Source: Synechococcus sp. PCC 7335 (GTDB lineage: Bacteria > Cyanobacteriota > Cyanobacteriia > Phormidesmidales > Phormidesmidaceae). Taken from it: a stretch of DNA of 64,000 nucleotides. The notes under the pieces are model-generated. The model searched no databases. It was not told where the DNA came from and saw nothing but the letters and a program-made list of their open reading frames with translations. Positions within the stretch are counted from its first letter, which is position 1. Each line of letters opens with the position of its first letter. Of the stretch, positions 46,866 to 56,481 are shown in pieces. Made by a program: the position numbers and the translations under genes. The DNA is taken from the NCBI RefSeq assembly GCF_000155595.1, contig NZ_DS989904.1:4581987-4645986 (forward strand), written 5' to 3'.

Positions 46866-48290
46866 ATGGATTCTATGGGTAAGCAACGCTTAATTTTAGC
46901 TTCGCTATTGGGGCTGGTGATTGCGGCCATTGTACTCATTGTGCAAGTGCCTACTCAGCTAGGCTTAGACTTGCGCGGTGGCACCCAGCTAACGATGCAG
47001 GTCAGCCCAACAGAAGAGATACCCAGTGTCGGTGAGTCCGAGCTAGCCGCGGTACAAAGAGTGATTGAAAATCGGGTCAATGGCTTAGGGGTATCAGAGG
47101 CGGTTGTGCAAAGTGTAGGGCAAGATCAGCTCTCGATTCAGCTGCCAGGAGTGAGTGACCCTGAACAAGCGGAGCGGGTGCTAGGCGGAACCGCACAGCT
47201 AGAATTTCGCAACCAAAAGCCAGGGACAGAAGGCGCCTTGGCTGAGTTACAAAGGATTGCTCAGCAGCAGTTGGCTCAGCAGCAGCTATTGCTAGATGGG
47301 GATGGGGATGAAGCAGCGATCGCTGCCAACCAAGCTGCTATCACCGAGACGCAAGCAGATATCTTGAATCTATTTGAAGAATCTCAGCTCACAGGCGACA
47401 AGTTAAGTGATGCGATCGCTGGTACCAACGGTGCAGGTGCTTGGCAAGTAGACATCACCTTCGACTCAGAAGGAGCCGATCTCTTTGCTGAGCTGACTCG
47501 TAATATTGCTGGAACGGGCCGCGGCCTCGGTATTTTTCTAGACAACCAGCTAATCAGCGCCCCTAGAGTTGATGTGCAATACGCACAAACCGGCATTGCC
47601 GGTGGCAGAGCCACTATTTCTGGCAACTTTGATGTAGAGGCCGCCCGCGATTTGGAAATTCAGCTACGCGGCGGCTCTTTGCCATTGCCTGTTGAGATCG
47701 TTGAAAACCGTACGGTTGGCGCAACGCTAGGTAGAGATAGTGTGGAGCGCAGTTTGTATGCCGCCTTATTGGGACTAGCGCTAGTCCTCGTCTTTATGGC
47801 TGTGTACTATCGCTTACCCGGCATTCTAGCCGATATAGCTTTGGTTGTTTACGCCATTTTGACCTTCGCAGCCTACAACCTGCTAGGCGTGACGCTGACG
47901 CTACCAGGCATCGCTGGCTTTATTCTCAGTATTGGCATGGCGGTTGATGCTAACGTGCTGATTTTTGAGCGTACCCGCGAAGAAATGCGCGCTGGCAAGA
48001 CACTTTATCGATCAGTTGAATCCGGTTTCTACAGAGCCTTTTCCAGCATTCTAGATAGTAATGTGACTACCCTGATTGCTTGCGGAGCGCTGTTTTTCTT
48101 AGGCACTGGCTTAGTCAGGGGCTTTGCACTCACCTTAGCTATCGGTGTACTCGTCAGTATGTTTACGGCTGTTAGCTGTAGCCGCACACTGCTCTTTTTC
48201 GCAATTGGCTTTCCTCAGTTTCGTAAGCCTGGTCTGTTTTGTCCTGGTATCGAAACGCTGCCTAAAGTTACCTCTTCAGCGACTCAATAG
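46866..48290 (+). CDS. secD: Protein translocase subunit SecD
   Basis: The ATG at 46866 gives 474 residues; a TTG at 46815 and an ATG at 46875 are alternatives. A first membrane segment (LILASLLGLVIAAIVLIVQVP) precedes the signature LGLDLRGGTQL. A large periplasmic/lumenal domain follows, with five C-terminal membrane segments containing IAGFILSIGMAVDANVLIFERTREE. SecDF uses the proton gradient to pull proteins through the Sec channel. secF begins 92 bases later. Confidence 0.93.
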   Translation: MDSMGKQRLILASLLGLVIAAIVLIVQVPTQLGLDLRGGTQLTMQVSPTEEIPSVGESELAAVQRVIENRVNGLGVSEAVVQSVGQDQLSIQLPGVSDPEQAERVLGGTAQLEFRNQKPGTEGALAELQRIAQQQLAQQQLLLDGDGDEAAIAANQAAITETQADILNLFEESQLTGDKLSDAIAGTNGAGAWQVDITFDSEGADLFAELTRNIAGTGRGLGIFLDNQLISAPRVDVQYAQTGIAGGRATISGNFDVEAARDLEIQLRGGSLPLPVEIVENRTVGATLGRDSVERSLYAALLGLALVLVFMAVYYRLPGILADIALVVYAILTFAAYNLLGVTLTLPGIAGFILSIGMAVDANVLIFERTREEMRAGKTLYRSVESGFYRAFSSILDSNVTTLIACGALFFLGTGLVRGFALTLAIGVLVSMFTAVSCSRTLLFFAIGFPQFRKPGLFCPGIETLPKVTSSATQ

Positions 48291-48382
48291 ATTGCTAGAG
48301 ACAGATTGCTAGAGACGAACAAATCGCCAAACAAATCGTCAGAGATGAACTATTCCTTCTAACGCAACGCTGCTTTGAATCT

Positions 48383-49360
48383 ATGAAACTAAACGTCATC
48401 AAGCAAAAGACCCTTTGGTGGTCTATCTCTAGCATTCTGATTTTAGTTGGCATCGCATCGATGGCTTTCTCGTGGCAGCAATACGGCGCACCCATTAAGC
48501 CTAGTCTGGATTTTGTCGGTGGCACTCGTCTACAGCTATCTCGCGACTGCACAGTGGCCAATAACTGCACAGATCCCATTGATATCTCCGAGGTTCGCCA
48601 AGTCTTAAATAGTCAAGACTTGACCGGTAGCAGCATTCAGCTATCAGGCGAAGATCAGCAATCAATTGTGGTGCGAACTCGCAACTTAGATGTCGATCAG
48701 CGTGATCGCTTGCAATCTGCCCTCAGTGATACGATTGGGACTATCGATCCTGCCTTGACTAAGAATGACACCGTGGGTCCGGTTCTAGGCAAGCAGCTAC
48801 TGACATCAGGGTTACTATCACTGCTGGTAGCGTTTGCGTTGATTGCAGCCTACTTAAGTCTACGGTTCAAGTTTGACTACGCCATCCTAGCGATTGTGGC
48901 GCTACTGCACGATATCCTCATTACCCTAGGACTCTTTTCGATTCTCAGCCTAGTGACGGGCTACGAGGCTGACAGCCTATTTATTGTAGCCCTGCTAACA
49001 ATCGTAGGCTTCTCAGTGAACGATACCGTCGTTATCTATGATCGCATCCGCGAAACCCTTCAGCGAACACCTGAGCGCTCGATTAATCAAATCGTCGAAG
49101 AGGCGGTCAACAGTACGCTAGGCCGATCGATCAACACAACTCTAACAACGGTCTTGACACTGCTGAGTATCGTCATATTTGGTGGCGATACGCTTAAGTT
49201 CTTTGCTTTGGCGCTCATTACAGGATTCTTAGCGGGTGCATATTCCAGCATTTTCGTTGCCAGTACGCTGCTAGCCTGGTGGCGCAGTCGCTCTGAAGCG
49301 GATAGCGTTGATGATGACGGGTTCGAAGAACCGGTTGATACAGCCCCAACCTCGCCATAG
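48383..49360 (+). CDS. secF: Protein translocase subunit SecF
   Basis: The 325-residue protein has the first membrane segment, the signature [12 protein letters not shown], and the C-terminal [20 protein letters not shown]. It has six expected membrane segments. It follows secD as a separate gene, as in most bacteria. A run of acidic residues ends the protein ([11 protein letters not shown]). Confidence 0.93.
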   Translation: MKLNVIKQKTLWWSISSILILVGIASMAFSWQQYGAPIKPSLDFVGGTRLQLSRDCTVANNCTDPIDISEVRQVLNSQDLTGSSIQLSGEDQQSIVVRTRNLDVDQRDRLQSALSDTIGTIDPALTKNDTVGPVLGKQLLTSGLLSLLVAFALIAAYLSLRFKFDYAILAIVALLHDILITLGLFSILSLVTGYEADSLFIVALLTIVGFSVNDTVVIYDRIRETLQRTPERSINQIVEEAVNSTLGRSINTTLTTVLTLLSIVIFGGDTLKFFALALITGFLAGAYSSIFVASTLLAWWRSRSEADSVDDDGFEEPVDTAPTSP

Positions 49361-49518
49361 CTAAGCCATATCGCTTTAGTATGCTTTAGTGCGTGGCCTT
49401 AGGCAGGTTAGAACATGAAGCTGTAGACACTATCAATATGAACACTTCTAGAACCATCGCTGATGAAATCCTTTGAAGACCGTTAATTTCTAGTGAACTT
49501 CTCATGTAAGTATCTGCC

Positions 49519-49956
49519 ATGGAAGAGGCGCCCAAAGATCGCGGGGTGAGCAATAGCAGTCAGTTGAATCGGACAAAAGAACTAGAAGCCTTGCGCCGGG
49601 CGATGATGCGAACCTGGTGGCGAATCTGTCTATTTCTATGGCTGACGGTGGGTCTGGGCTGTCTATGGTGGGTGCGAGATGACCTAATCGAAATTAGTGA
49701 GTATTTTACCTGGGCAGCCGTTCGTTCGATTTTTCTATACAGCCGCCTGGCAGGAATAGGGATTGCCCTGTGCGTTGGGGTGACGTTTGCGCTGCTTGTC
49801 AGTGAGAGTCGTCAGATTTTGTGGGGACTTTCAGCAGATGAGCGATCGCGTCTTGGCGCCCAGCTAGATAGAATCCACGAACAGGGCAAGTCCCATCCGC
49901 AATGGCAATTAATTCACCCAGCAAAAGATTCACCCAGTAAAAGAACGAGAGATTAG
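49519..49956 (+). CDS. Two-helix membrane protein
   Basis: The 145-residue protein has two membrane segments: about 32-52 (ICLFLWLTVGLGCLWW) and about 73-93 (LAGIGIALCVGVTFALLVSE). Between them lies a short loop with DDLIEISEYFTW. The N- and C-termini are polar. No family is recognised, although similar small membrane proteins occur in cyanobacteria. It follows secF on the same strand by 158 bases. Confidence 0.65.
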   Translation: MEEAPKDRGVSNSSQLNRTKELEALRRAMMRTWWRICLFLWLTVGLGCLWWVRDDLIEISEYFTWAAVRSIFLYSRLAGIGIALCVGVTFALLVSESRQILWGLSADERSRLGAQLDRIHEQGKSHPQWQLIHPAKDSPSKRTRD

Positions 49957-50250
49957 GGAGTAGACGTGACACTGCTTATGCGGTTGTCAGCAGCTTTTGT
50001 GACAGCAGCAGCGATGCCGCCTCGATACCTATCAAAGTACATCCGAAGTACACCATCCGAAGTGGTCTGTATATCCCAAGCAGCCATTCCCTAAGTGCAA
50101 ACTCATGATCTCAAACTCATGATTTTTGAGTCCACATAAGGTTAAAGAAACGTTAACCAGTCCGTATTTGTCACTAGTGGCAATATATACAGGTCTAATA
50201 GCGTTGATGTCACAAACGCGCAATCATACGGATGACAAAGGGGAGCACAG

Positions 50251-51885
50251 ATGGTCTTGACGAGCAAACGCTTGCAGAGTTTTTATCAACGAGTGGGGAA
50301 ATGCTGTACCTGGTTGCTGTTGCCACTGCTAATAACGGCCTGTGGTGGAGAGAGTGAATCCGATCTAGCCACCTCTGCTGAGGATGGCACGCCTCAAGAA
50401 GGCGGCAGCCTGGTATGGGCCAGATACGGTGATGCCGATTCTCTCGATCCGCAGCGCACCACAACAACGTTATCTTGGCAAGTCTTCGACCAGATCTACG
50501 ATACATTGTTAGCTTTTGATGACAATGGAGAAGTGGTTCCTAACTTAGCTAAAGAGTGGACAGTGAGTGAAGACGGCTTAGAGGCCACATTTGTTTTAAA
50601 TGAAGGCATCACCTGCCACGACGGGACGCCCTTTGATGCCAACGACGTAAAATACACTGCCGAAAGAGCCATCAGTGAAGACAATCCTAGTGTGACAAAA
50701 GGCGCTTGGGGACCCATTTCCTCAGTAAAAGCGGTGGACTCTCAAACCGTTAGATTCAGCTTCTCAGAACCCTTTGGCGCGTTTGTCTCTTTTATGGCTG
50801 ACCCTTTCTCTAGCCAAATTTGTGACAGTGCCGAGGAGCTAGGCGACGACTTTGGCGTCAGCGCTGCTGTGGGGACGGGTCCTTGGAAGCTAGTAAATTG
50901 GACAAAAGGCGATGAGATTGTTCTAGAGAAAAACGCCGACTATCAAAACTTTGGTCGCCCGATTGAGAATGAGGGTGCCCCTTACCTCGATCAGCTCATT
51001 GTCAAACAAATTCCCGAGCCGCAGACTCGTTTAGCGGGCTTACAAACCGGTGAGATACAGGTGATCGCAGAGCCCCCCTTAGAAGAGCTAGAGGCGATTG
51101 AAGCCGACGACAACCTGAATAACTACATTGCCGAAAAAACCGGACAAAACGTATTTTTTGAATTCACCACCTCGCGTCCACCTTTTGACGATATTCGCGC
51201 TCGCCAAGCCGTTGCCTATGCCATCGATCCTGATGGGGCTATCGACATTGTATTTGGCGATGTGGTGAAGCGAGAGAAATGTACTGTCGCTAGGGGCGTG
51301 CTAGGTAACGATCAAGATTTTTGCGCCGAGCATGGCTACAGTCACGATCCCGAAAGAGCAAAAGAACTCTTGGCAGAGCTGGGCTATGGGCCCGATAATC
51401 CGCTAACGGTCACGATGATGACCTGGGTGGGTGGCAACCGCGAAAGGATGGTGCAAGTCTTTCAGAACCAGCTCAAGCAAGTGGGCATAGAAACCGAAAT
51501 TGAGACAATGGACATCGGCACGCTTAATGCTCGTGTTAAGCAAGAAAATGAAACTGACAGCGGCCAAGGTACCTTTGACATGATGGGCTGGGCCTGGTAC
51601 GACCCAGACATTTTGCATCAGCTATGGCACTCGCCCGGTGCCTACAGCGGCTATCAAAGTGCAGAGCTAGATACACTGCTAAACGAAACTCGAACAACAG
51701 TGGATTCAGACGCGCGGCTAGCAGCGGTGCAGGAAGCTCAACAGTATCTGCTAGAAAACGCGGTGCATGTGCCGCTATACACCCCCGGTTGGCTGTGGAT
51801 CTATACGACTCGTTCAGAGGTAGATGGCTTCAAGATTGGACCGTTTGACCGACCTTTATTTAACGATGTGAAGCTGACCTCCTAA
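50251..51885 (+). CDS. Peptide/oligopeptide ABC transporter substrate-binding lipoprotein
   Basis: The 544-residue family-5 binding protein has a signal peptide with lipobox ITAC (Cys31). The SBP family-5 signature region LAKEWTVSEDGLEATFVLNEGITCHDGTPFDANDV is present. The ggggag at 50240-50245 is five bases before the start. It captures peptides or similar solutes in the periplasm for the permeases encoded by the next two genes. It is the first gene of the operon. Dipeptide, oligopeptide, nickel or opine binding cannot be told apart by eye. Confidence 0.88.
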   Translation: MVLTSKRLQSFYQRVGKCCTWLLLPLLITACGGESESDLATSAEDGTPQEGGSLVWARYGDADSLDPQRTTTTLSWQVFDQIYDTLLAFDDNGEVVPNLAKEWTVSEDGLEATFVLNEGITCHDGTPFDANDVKYTAERAISEDNPSVTKGAWGPISSVKAVDSQTVRFSFSEPFGAFVSFMADPFSSQICDSAEELGDDFGVSAAVGTGPWKLVNWTKGDEIVLEKNADYQNFGRPIENEGAPYLDQLIVKQIPEPQTRLAGLQTGEIQVIAEPPLEELEAIEADDNLNNYIAEKTGQNVFFEFTTSRPPFDDIRARQAVAYAIDPDGAIDIVFGDVVKREKCTVARGVLGNDQDFCAEHGYSHDPERAKELLAELGYGPDNPLTVTMMTWVGGNRERMVQVFQNQLKQVGIETEIETMDIGTLNARVKQENETDSGQGTFDMMGWAWYDPDILHQLWHSPGAYSGYQSAELDTLLNETRTTVDSDARLAAVQEAQQYLLENAVHVPLYTPGWLWIYTTRSEVDGFKIGPFDRPLFNDVKLTS

Positions 51886-51898
51886 TGTCTCCATCTCG

Positions 51899-52822
51899 AT
51901 GACTCAATACATCTTCAAGCGAATCTTAGGCGGCCTGTTCACTATTTGGGTAACCACGGTGGCAGTCACCCTATTGATTCATCTAGTGCCAGGCGACCCG
52001 GTGCAAATTATGTTTGCTCAGTCGCAGTCGACAACGCCTGAGCAGCTAGAGCAAATTCGTCAGCAGCTTGGGTTAGATCGGCCCATTTATGAACAGTATT
52101 TTCTTTATCTGGGTCGAATTCTACGGGGGGATTTTGGCACGACGATTCGAGGCAATCAGCCGGTTCTAGAGCTGCTGCTGGTGCGATTGCCAAATACGCT
52201 ACTGCTGGCAGCGAGCAGTTTGCTAGTGACGATGATAGTGGGGGTGAGCGCTGGCTTTTTTGCCGCTTACAAGCGAGATACCTGGATTGATACAGGGCTG
52301 ATGACTGGCGCTATTTTAGGGATTTCGATCCCAAGCTTTTGGCTAGGGCTAATGCTGATGTATGTGTTTTCTATCCGGTTGGGCTGGCTGCCAGTATCGG
52401 GTACGGATCTAAAGAATTTAATTTTGCCTGCCCTGACGCTAGGACTGGCCAATGCGGCGGCAGTCTCTCGGCTCACCCGTTCGTCGATGATAGATGTGTT
52501 TTCTCAAGATTTTATGCGGACGGCGCGGGCCAAGGGACTAGCTGAAACCGTGGTGCTATCACGTCATGCCTTTCGCAATGGCATGATCAACGTGGTCAAT
52601 ATGCTGGGATTGCAGTTTACCTACATGATGGGCGGGGCGATTGTGGTCGAAAATGTTTTTGCCTGGAACGGCATTGGGCGTTTGGCAATTCAGTCAATTT
52701 TCCAGCGGGACTACCCTACAATTCAAGGGTTTATCTTGATCTTTGCGACTGTTGTGGTGACTGTTTCAATTTTGTTGGATATTCTCTATGCCTGGATCGA
52801 TCCAAGAATTAAATACTCCTAG
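51899..52822 (+). CDS. ABC transporter permease, DppB/OppB type
   Basis: The 307-residue protein has an N-terminal membrane segment (ILGGLFTIWVTTVAVTLLIHLVPGDP) and about six segments. The EAA-like loop RTARAKGLAETVVLSRHAFRNGM lies near 210-232. It pairs with the next permease. The gene starts 13 bases after the binding-protein gene. Confidence 0.9.
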   Translation: MTQYIFKRILGGLFTIWVTTVAVTLLIHLVPGDPVQIMFAQSQSTTPEQLEQIRQQLGLDRPIYEQYFLYLGRILRGDFGTTIRGNQPVLELLLVRLPNTLLLAASSLLVTMIVGVSAGFFAAYKRDTWIDTGLMTGAILGISIPSFWLGLMLMYVFSIRLGWLPVSGTDLKNLILPALTLGLANAAAVSRLTRSSMIDVFSQDFMRTARAKGLAETVVLSRHAFRNGMINVVNMLGLQFTYMMGGAIVVENVFAWNGIGRLAIQSIFQRDYPTIQGFILIFATVVVTVSILLDILYAWIDPRIKYS

Positions 52823-52865
52823 AAGTCAATACTTCTGAAATTAAACACCGCTAGCTTGTGCAAAC

Positions 52866-53756
52866 ATGACCCAAAACCTGGCCCAAGCAGAAAGTACAGA
52901 TATTTTGGAGCCGCGATCGCGCAGAACTCGCCGTTTCTTTAAAGATCTTCTTCGCACGCCAAGTGCAAAGCTAGGGGCAGCTATCTGCTCATTACTAGTG
53001 CTAACGGCTTTATTTGCACCCCTGATTGCCCCATACGATCCGATTAATATGGGCGCGGGTCAGGCGTTGACACCGCCTAACTCGACTCACTGGTTTGGCA
53101 CAGATGAGCTAGGCCGAGATTTGTTTAGCCGCATTGTCTACGGTTCGCGACTGACGCTACAGGTAGGGGCGATCGCGGTGGGTATCTCGATGACCGCAGG
53201 TGTCCTGATTGGCCTGGTGGCCGGCTATGCAGGAGGATGGATTGAGGCAATTTTAATGCGGACGGTCGATGTGCTGTTCTCTTTTACTGAGACGCTAATT
53301 GCCCTAGCTGCCGTTGCTGTACTCGGCCCTAGCCTCACCAACGCCATGATCGCAGTTGGCATTAGCTCAATCCCTTTTTACGCTCGCATCACCTATGGAG
53401 CCGTACTAGTTGAGAAAAACAAAGAGTATTTCAAAGCGGCTCAGGCAGTCGGCGCGAGACACCAGCGGCTAATTTTTAGGCATATTTTGCCGAACATCTT
53501 GTCGCCAATTATTGTGGTGGCGACGCTGGGCGTTTCGATTGCGGTACTCTCTGCCTCGGCGCTGTCTTTCTTAGGATTAGGCGCACAGCCACCTTCGCCA
53601 GAGTGGGGCGCAACCCTAGCGGCAGGCCGCGACTACTTTAAACGAGCCCCCTGGATTACGACCTTTCCAGGACTGGCGATCGCGATTACCGTCCTTGGAT
53701 TCAATCTCTTAGGCGATGGCCTTCGCGAAGCGCTAGACCCTCAGCAGCGCCGATGA
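52866..53756 (+). CDS. ABC transporter permease, DppC/OppC type
   Basis: The 296-residue protein has an N-terminal soluble part with DLLRTPSAKLGA, the family motif PPNSTHWFGTDELGRDLFSR, and five to six membrane segments. The EAA-like loop is FKAAQAVGARHQRLIFRHILPN. The C-terminus has LLGDGLREALDPQ, which is diagnostic of the family. Confidence 0.92.
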   Translation: MTQNLAQAESTDILEPRSRRTRRFFKDLLRTPSAKLGAAICSLLVLTALFAPLIAPYDPINMGAGQALTPPNSTHWFGTDELGRDLFSRIVYGSRLTLQVGAIAVGISMTAGVLIGLVAGYAGGWIEAILMRTVDVLFSFTETLIALAAVAVLGPSLTNAMIAVGISSIPFYARITYGAVLVEKNKEYFKAAQAVGARHQRLIFRHILPNILSPIIVVATLGVSIAVLSASALSFLGLGAQPPSPEWGATLAAGRDYFKRAPWITTFPGLAIAITVLGFNLLGDGLREALDPQQRR

Positions 53757-53786
53757 TTCTAAAGGTCGATACTCTAAACTACTGCC

Positions 53787-54803
53787 ATGGCCCTACTCAC
53801 CGTTCGTAACCTTAGCACTCAGTTTCATACGGCGGCGGGTAGCGTTAGCGCCGTCAATGGCGTCAGCTTTCAAGTAGAGTCAGGCGAGACTGTCGGTATT
53901 GTCGGCGAATCCGGCTCTGGCAAAAGCGTCACGGTTCTTTCCTTAACCCAGCTACTGCCTAATCCGCCAGGCAAAGTGAGCGCGGGTGAAGCTATATTCG
54001 ATCAGCGAGATTTGCTAAAGCTTTCTGACGATGAGATGCGAAAGATTCGGGGCAATCGTATCGCCATGATCTTTCAAGATCCGATGACTTCATTGAATCC
54101 TGTTTTGACCATAGAGCGTCAGATGACGGAGGCTTTGCAGCTTCATTTAAAGATGAGAGCAGGGGAAGCTCGCGATCGCGCCATCCATTTGCTAGAGCGC
54201 GTTGGCATTCCCAGTGCGGCTCAGCGGATTAAGAACCATCCTCATCAGTTCTCAGGCGGAATGCGTCAGCGCGTCATGATTGCCATGGGGCTAGCGTGCG
54301 ATCCTCAGCTATTGATTGCCGACGAGCCGACCACCGCGCTTGATGTCACTATTCAGGCGCAGATCGTTGAGCTAGTTAAAGAGCTGCGCCAAAAGAACAA
54401 TATGGCAATTATTTGGATCACGCACGATCTATCGCTGCTAGCAGGCATCGCCGATCGAATTCTCGTGATGTATGCCGGACAAATAGTTGAATCTGCGCCG
54501 CTACACCCGCTCTATGAAAATCCTCGCCATCCCTACACGTTGGGACTATTGCAAAGTTTGCCACGCTTAGATGAAGCTCGTCGCACTCGTCTAAACCCTG
54601 TCAAGGGTCTACCGCCTGATCTGTTGAACTATCCGACAGGCTGTCCATTTGCACCTCGCTGTCCGTTTGTCGTAGAGCAGTGCTACGAAGAAGATCCGCC
54701 CTTAACAGCAGTGGGAGAAGCACACGAGGCAGCTTGCTGGGTGCAGCCTCGCGGAGATGAAGTTCTAGCAGCGTTTCGGCAGGCTGAAAATTCTGATCGG
54801 TGA
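53787..54803 (+). CDS. ABC transporter ATPase, DppD/OppD type
   Basis: The 338-residue ATPase has Walker A GESGSGKSVT, the signature FSGGMRQRVMIAMGLA, Walker B LLIADEPTTALDVT and the switch His in WITHDLS. The C-terminal oligopeptide/dipeptide extension has the Cys cluster CPFAPRCPFVVEQC. The expected partner ATPase gene does not follow at once; a toxin-antitoxin pair intervenes. Confidence 0.92.
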   Translation: MALLTVRNLSTQFHTAAGSVSAVNGVSFQVESGETVGIVGESGSGKSVTVLSLTQLLPNPPGKVSAGEAIFDQRDLLKLSDDEMRKIRGNRIAMIFQDPMTSLNPVLTIERQMTEALQLHLKMRAGEARDRAIHLLERVGIPSAAQRIKNHPHQFSGGMRQRVMIAMGLACDPQLLIADEPTTALDVTIQAQIVELVKELRQKNNMAIIWITHDLSLLAGIADRILVMYAGQIVESAPLHPLYENPRHPYTLGLLQSLPRLDEARRTRLNPVKGLPPDLLNYPTGCPFAPRCPFVVEQCYEEDPPLTAVGEAHEAACWVQPRGDEVLAAFRQAENSDR

Positions 54804-54862
54804 GCGCACAGCCTTTCGGTTAAGTAGCTACTAATAATCTTGAATTCGTCTGAAGTCTAGGA

Positions 54863-55102
54863 TTAGTCCGCTTCAATTGTTTTTCTAGGCTGATAACGCT
54901 GAGCGATTTGGAGCAACGACCGTAAAGCTTCATTGACAGATTCATCAGTTGGAAAAGCATGGGCAACATCAGGGGCTAATCGAACTAAATTCGTCCCTGC
55001 TTGATATCTTTCGACATACTTTCCTCTGACACCTGTCTCCATTTTAGAGAAGTCATATTCAGGACGCAGTTCGTCTTCTAGCTCATTAGTTACTTTCTTC
55101 AT
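54863..55102 (-). CDS. Antitoxin of a BrnT-type pair
   Basis: The 79-residue protein reads MKKVTNELEDELRPEYDFSKM..., with the typical ELRPEYDF...GVRGKYVERYQAGTNLVRLAPDVA segment and a C-terminal helix (DESVNEALRSLLQIAQR). Small proteins with this pattern are paired with BrnT-like toxins in cyanobacteria. It starts inside the toxin gene (17-base overlap at 55086-55102). The toxin gene is upstream, the order usual for BrnTA. Confidence 0.78.
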   Translation of the reverse strand: MKKVTNELEDELRPEYDFSKMETGVRGKYVERYQAGTNLVRLAPDVAHAFPTDESVNEALRSLLQIAQRYQPRKTIEAD

Positions 55103-55361
55103 AAAATTTCCTTTCCTGGCGAGTAGCTTCTCGGGCGCTGATGATACGAGTGTAGTTTCCTCGGTCAGTATGTGAGACGACCAGTAACTGGTTCAGCTCA
55201 GACATTCCAATAATAATGTATCGGCTCTCACCTATGGAATGGTCAGGATCAGGAAACGTCATTGACAAAGCGTCATTAAATACAGTCGTTGCTGATTGGA
55301 AAGAAACACCGTGCTTTCTTTGATTAATAACAGCTTTCTCTGGATTCCATTCGAATTCCAT
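55086..55361 (-). CDS. brnT: BrnT-family toxin (DUF497)
   Basis: The ATG at 55361 gives 91 residues (MEFEWNPEKAVINQRKHGVSF...). A longer frame from 55415 adds 18 residues that do not fit the family. The signature EWNPEKA...KHGVSFQSATTVFNDALSMTFPDPDHSIGESRYIIIG, then VVSHTDRGNYTRIISAREATRQERKFYEE, is typical of the BrnT RNase-like toxins. It is thought to cleave RNA and be held by the antitoxin. It lies antisense between two genes of the peptide importer. Confidence 0.85.
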   Translation of the reverse strand: MEFEWNPEKAVINQRKHGVSFQSATTVFNDALSMTFPDPDHSIGESRYIIIGMSELNQLLVVSHTDRGNYTRIISAREATRQERKFYEESN

Positions 55362-55495
55362 GCAGCAGATCTCATTATCTACAATTTCAGCAGTGTAGAG
55401 GATAAAATTCCTCAATCGATAGGCTATTGTGTCCTGAGTGCTCTAGCTTGCGGGACTAGATCGCCGTAGATATGCTGAAATCTGTACAGTGAGTT

Positions 55496-56476
55496 ATGTC
55501 TCAGGCCCTTATTCTCGTTAAAGATCTCAAGGTTCATTTTCCGGTAAGAAAAGGGCTACCTTGGCAGCGTCGGACCGAATGGGTCAAGGCGGTAGATGGG
55601 CTTAGCTTTAGCATTCAATCGGGTGAGACGTTGGGTTTGGTGGGCGAGTCGGGCTGTGGCAAAAGTACGACCGGACGAGCCATTTTGCAGTTGGAGCAGC
55701 CTACCGCTGGCAAAGTTTATTTTGAAGATACTGAGCTAACAACTTTAAAGAGCGAGTCTCTTCGACAACAGCGACAGAAAATGCAGATGATCTTCCAAGA
55801 TCCTTATGCGTCGCTAAATCCTCGGATGACGGTGGGATCTATTGTCAAAGAGCCGATGACAGTACATGCGCTAGCACGGGGGCAGGAGAAACGCGATCGC
55901 GTGCATCACATCCTAGAGACTGTTGGCCTTAGCCCCCAGCACTACCACCGCTATCCACACGAATTTTCCGGCGGCCAGCGGCAGCGGGTTGTCATTGCCA
56001 GAGCCCTAGCCGCCGACCCTGACTTCATCGTCGGGGACGAGCCGATTGCTGCGCTCGACGTCTCTATTCAGGCTCAGGTAGTCAATCTGCTGCAGTCTCT
56101 TCAACAAGAGTTGGGATTAACCTACCTATTTATTGCCCACGATCTTAGCGTGGTGCGCCACATTGCCGATCGGGTTGCGGTCATGTACTTAGGCAAGCTG
56201 ATGGAGCTAGCTGACCGTGTTAGCATTTATGAAGAGCCGCTCCATCCCTACACGCAGGCGCTGCTTTCAGCTGTACCGATTCCCGATCCGAGGCTAGAGG
56301 CTAAAAGAGAGAGAATCATTTTGCAAGGAGATGTTCCTAGTCCCATGCACCCGCCCAAGGGATGCTGCTTTCACACTCGCTGCCCTTTTGTGATGCCGGA
56401 GTGTCGCCAAGACCCGGAGCCTCCCTTTAGAGAAGTTGAAGCAGGGCATTACGTCGCCTGTCATCTAGTTGAATAG
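55496..56476 (+). CDS. ABC transporter ATPase, DppF/OppF type
   Basis: The 326-residue ATPase has Walker [12 protein letters not shown], the signature [16 protein letters not shown], Walker [15 protein letters not shown] and the switch His in FIAHDLSV. The C-terminal peptide-importer extension has [15 protein letters not shown]. It is the fifth gene of the importer, separated from the other ATPase by 692 bases. The stop is five bases from the convergent asnB stop. Confidence 0.92.
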   Translation: MSQALILVKDLKVHFPVRKGLPWQRRTEWVKAVDGLSFSIQSGETLGLVGESGCGKSTTGRAILQLEQPTAGKVYFEDTELTTLKSESLRQQRQKMQMIFQDPYASLNPRMTVGSIVKEPMTVHALARGQEKRDRVHHILETVGLSPQHYHRYPHEFSGGQRQRVVIARALAADPDFIVGDEPIAALDVSIQAQVVNLLQSLQQELGLTYLFIAHDLSVVRHIADRVAVMYLGKLMELADRVSIYEEPLHPYTQALLSAVPIPDPRLEAKRERIILQGDVPSPMHPPKGCCFHTRCPFVMPECRQDPEPPFREVEAGHYVACHLVE

Positions 56477-56481
56477 ACCGA

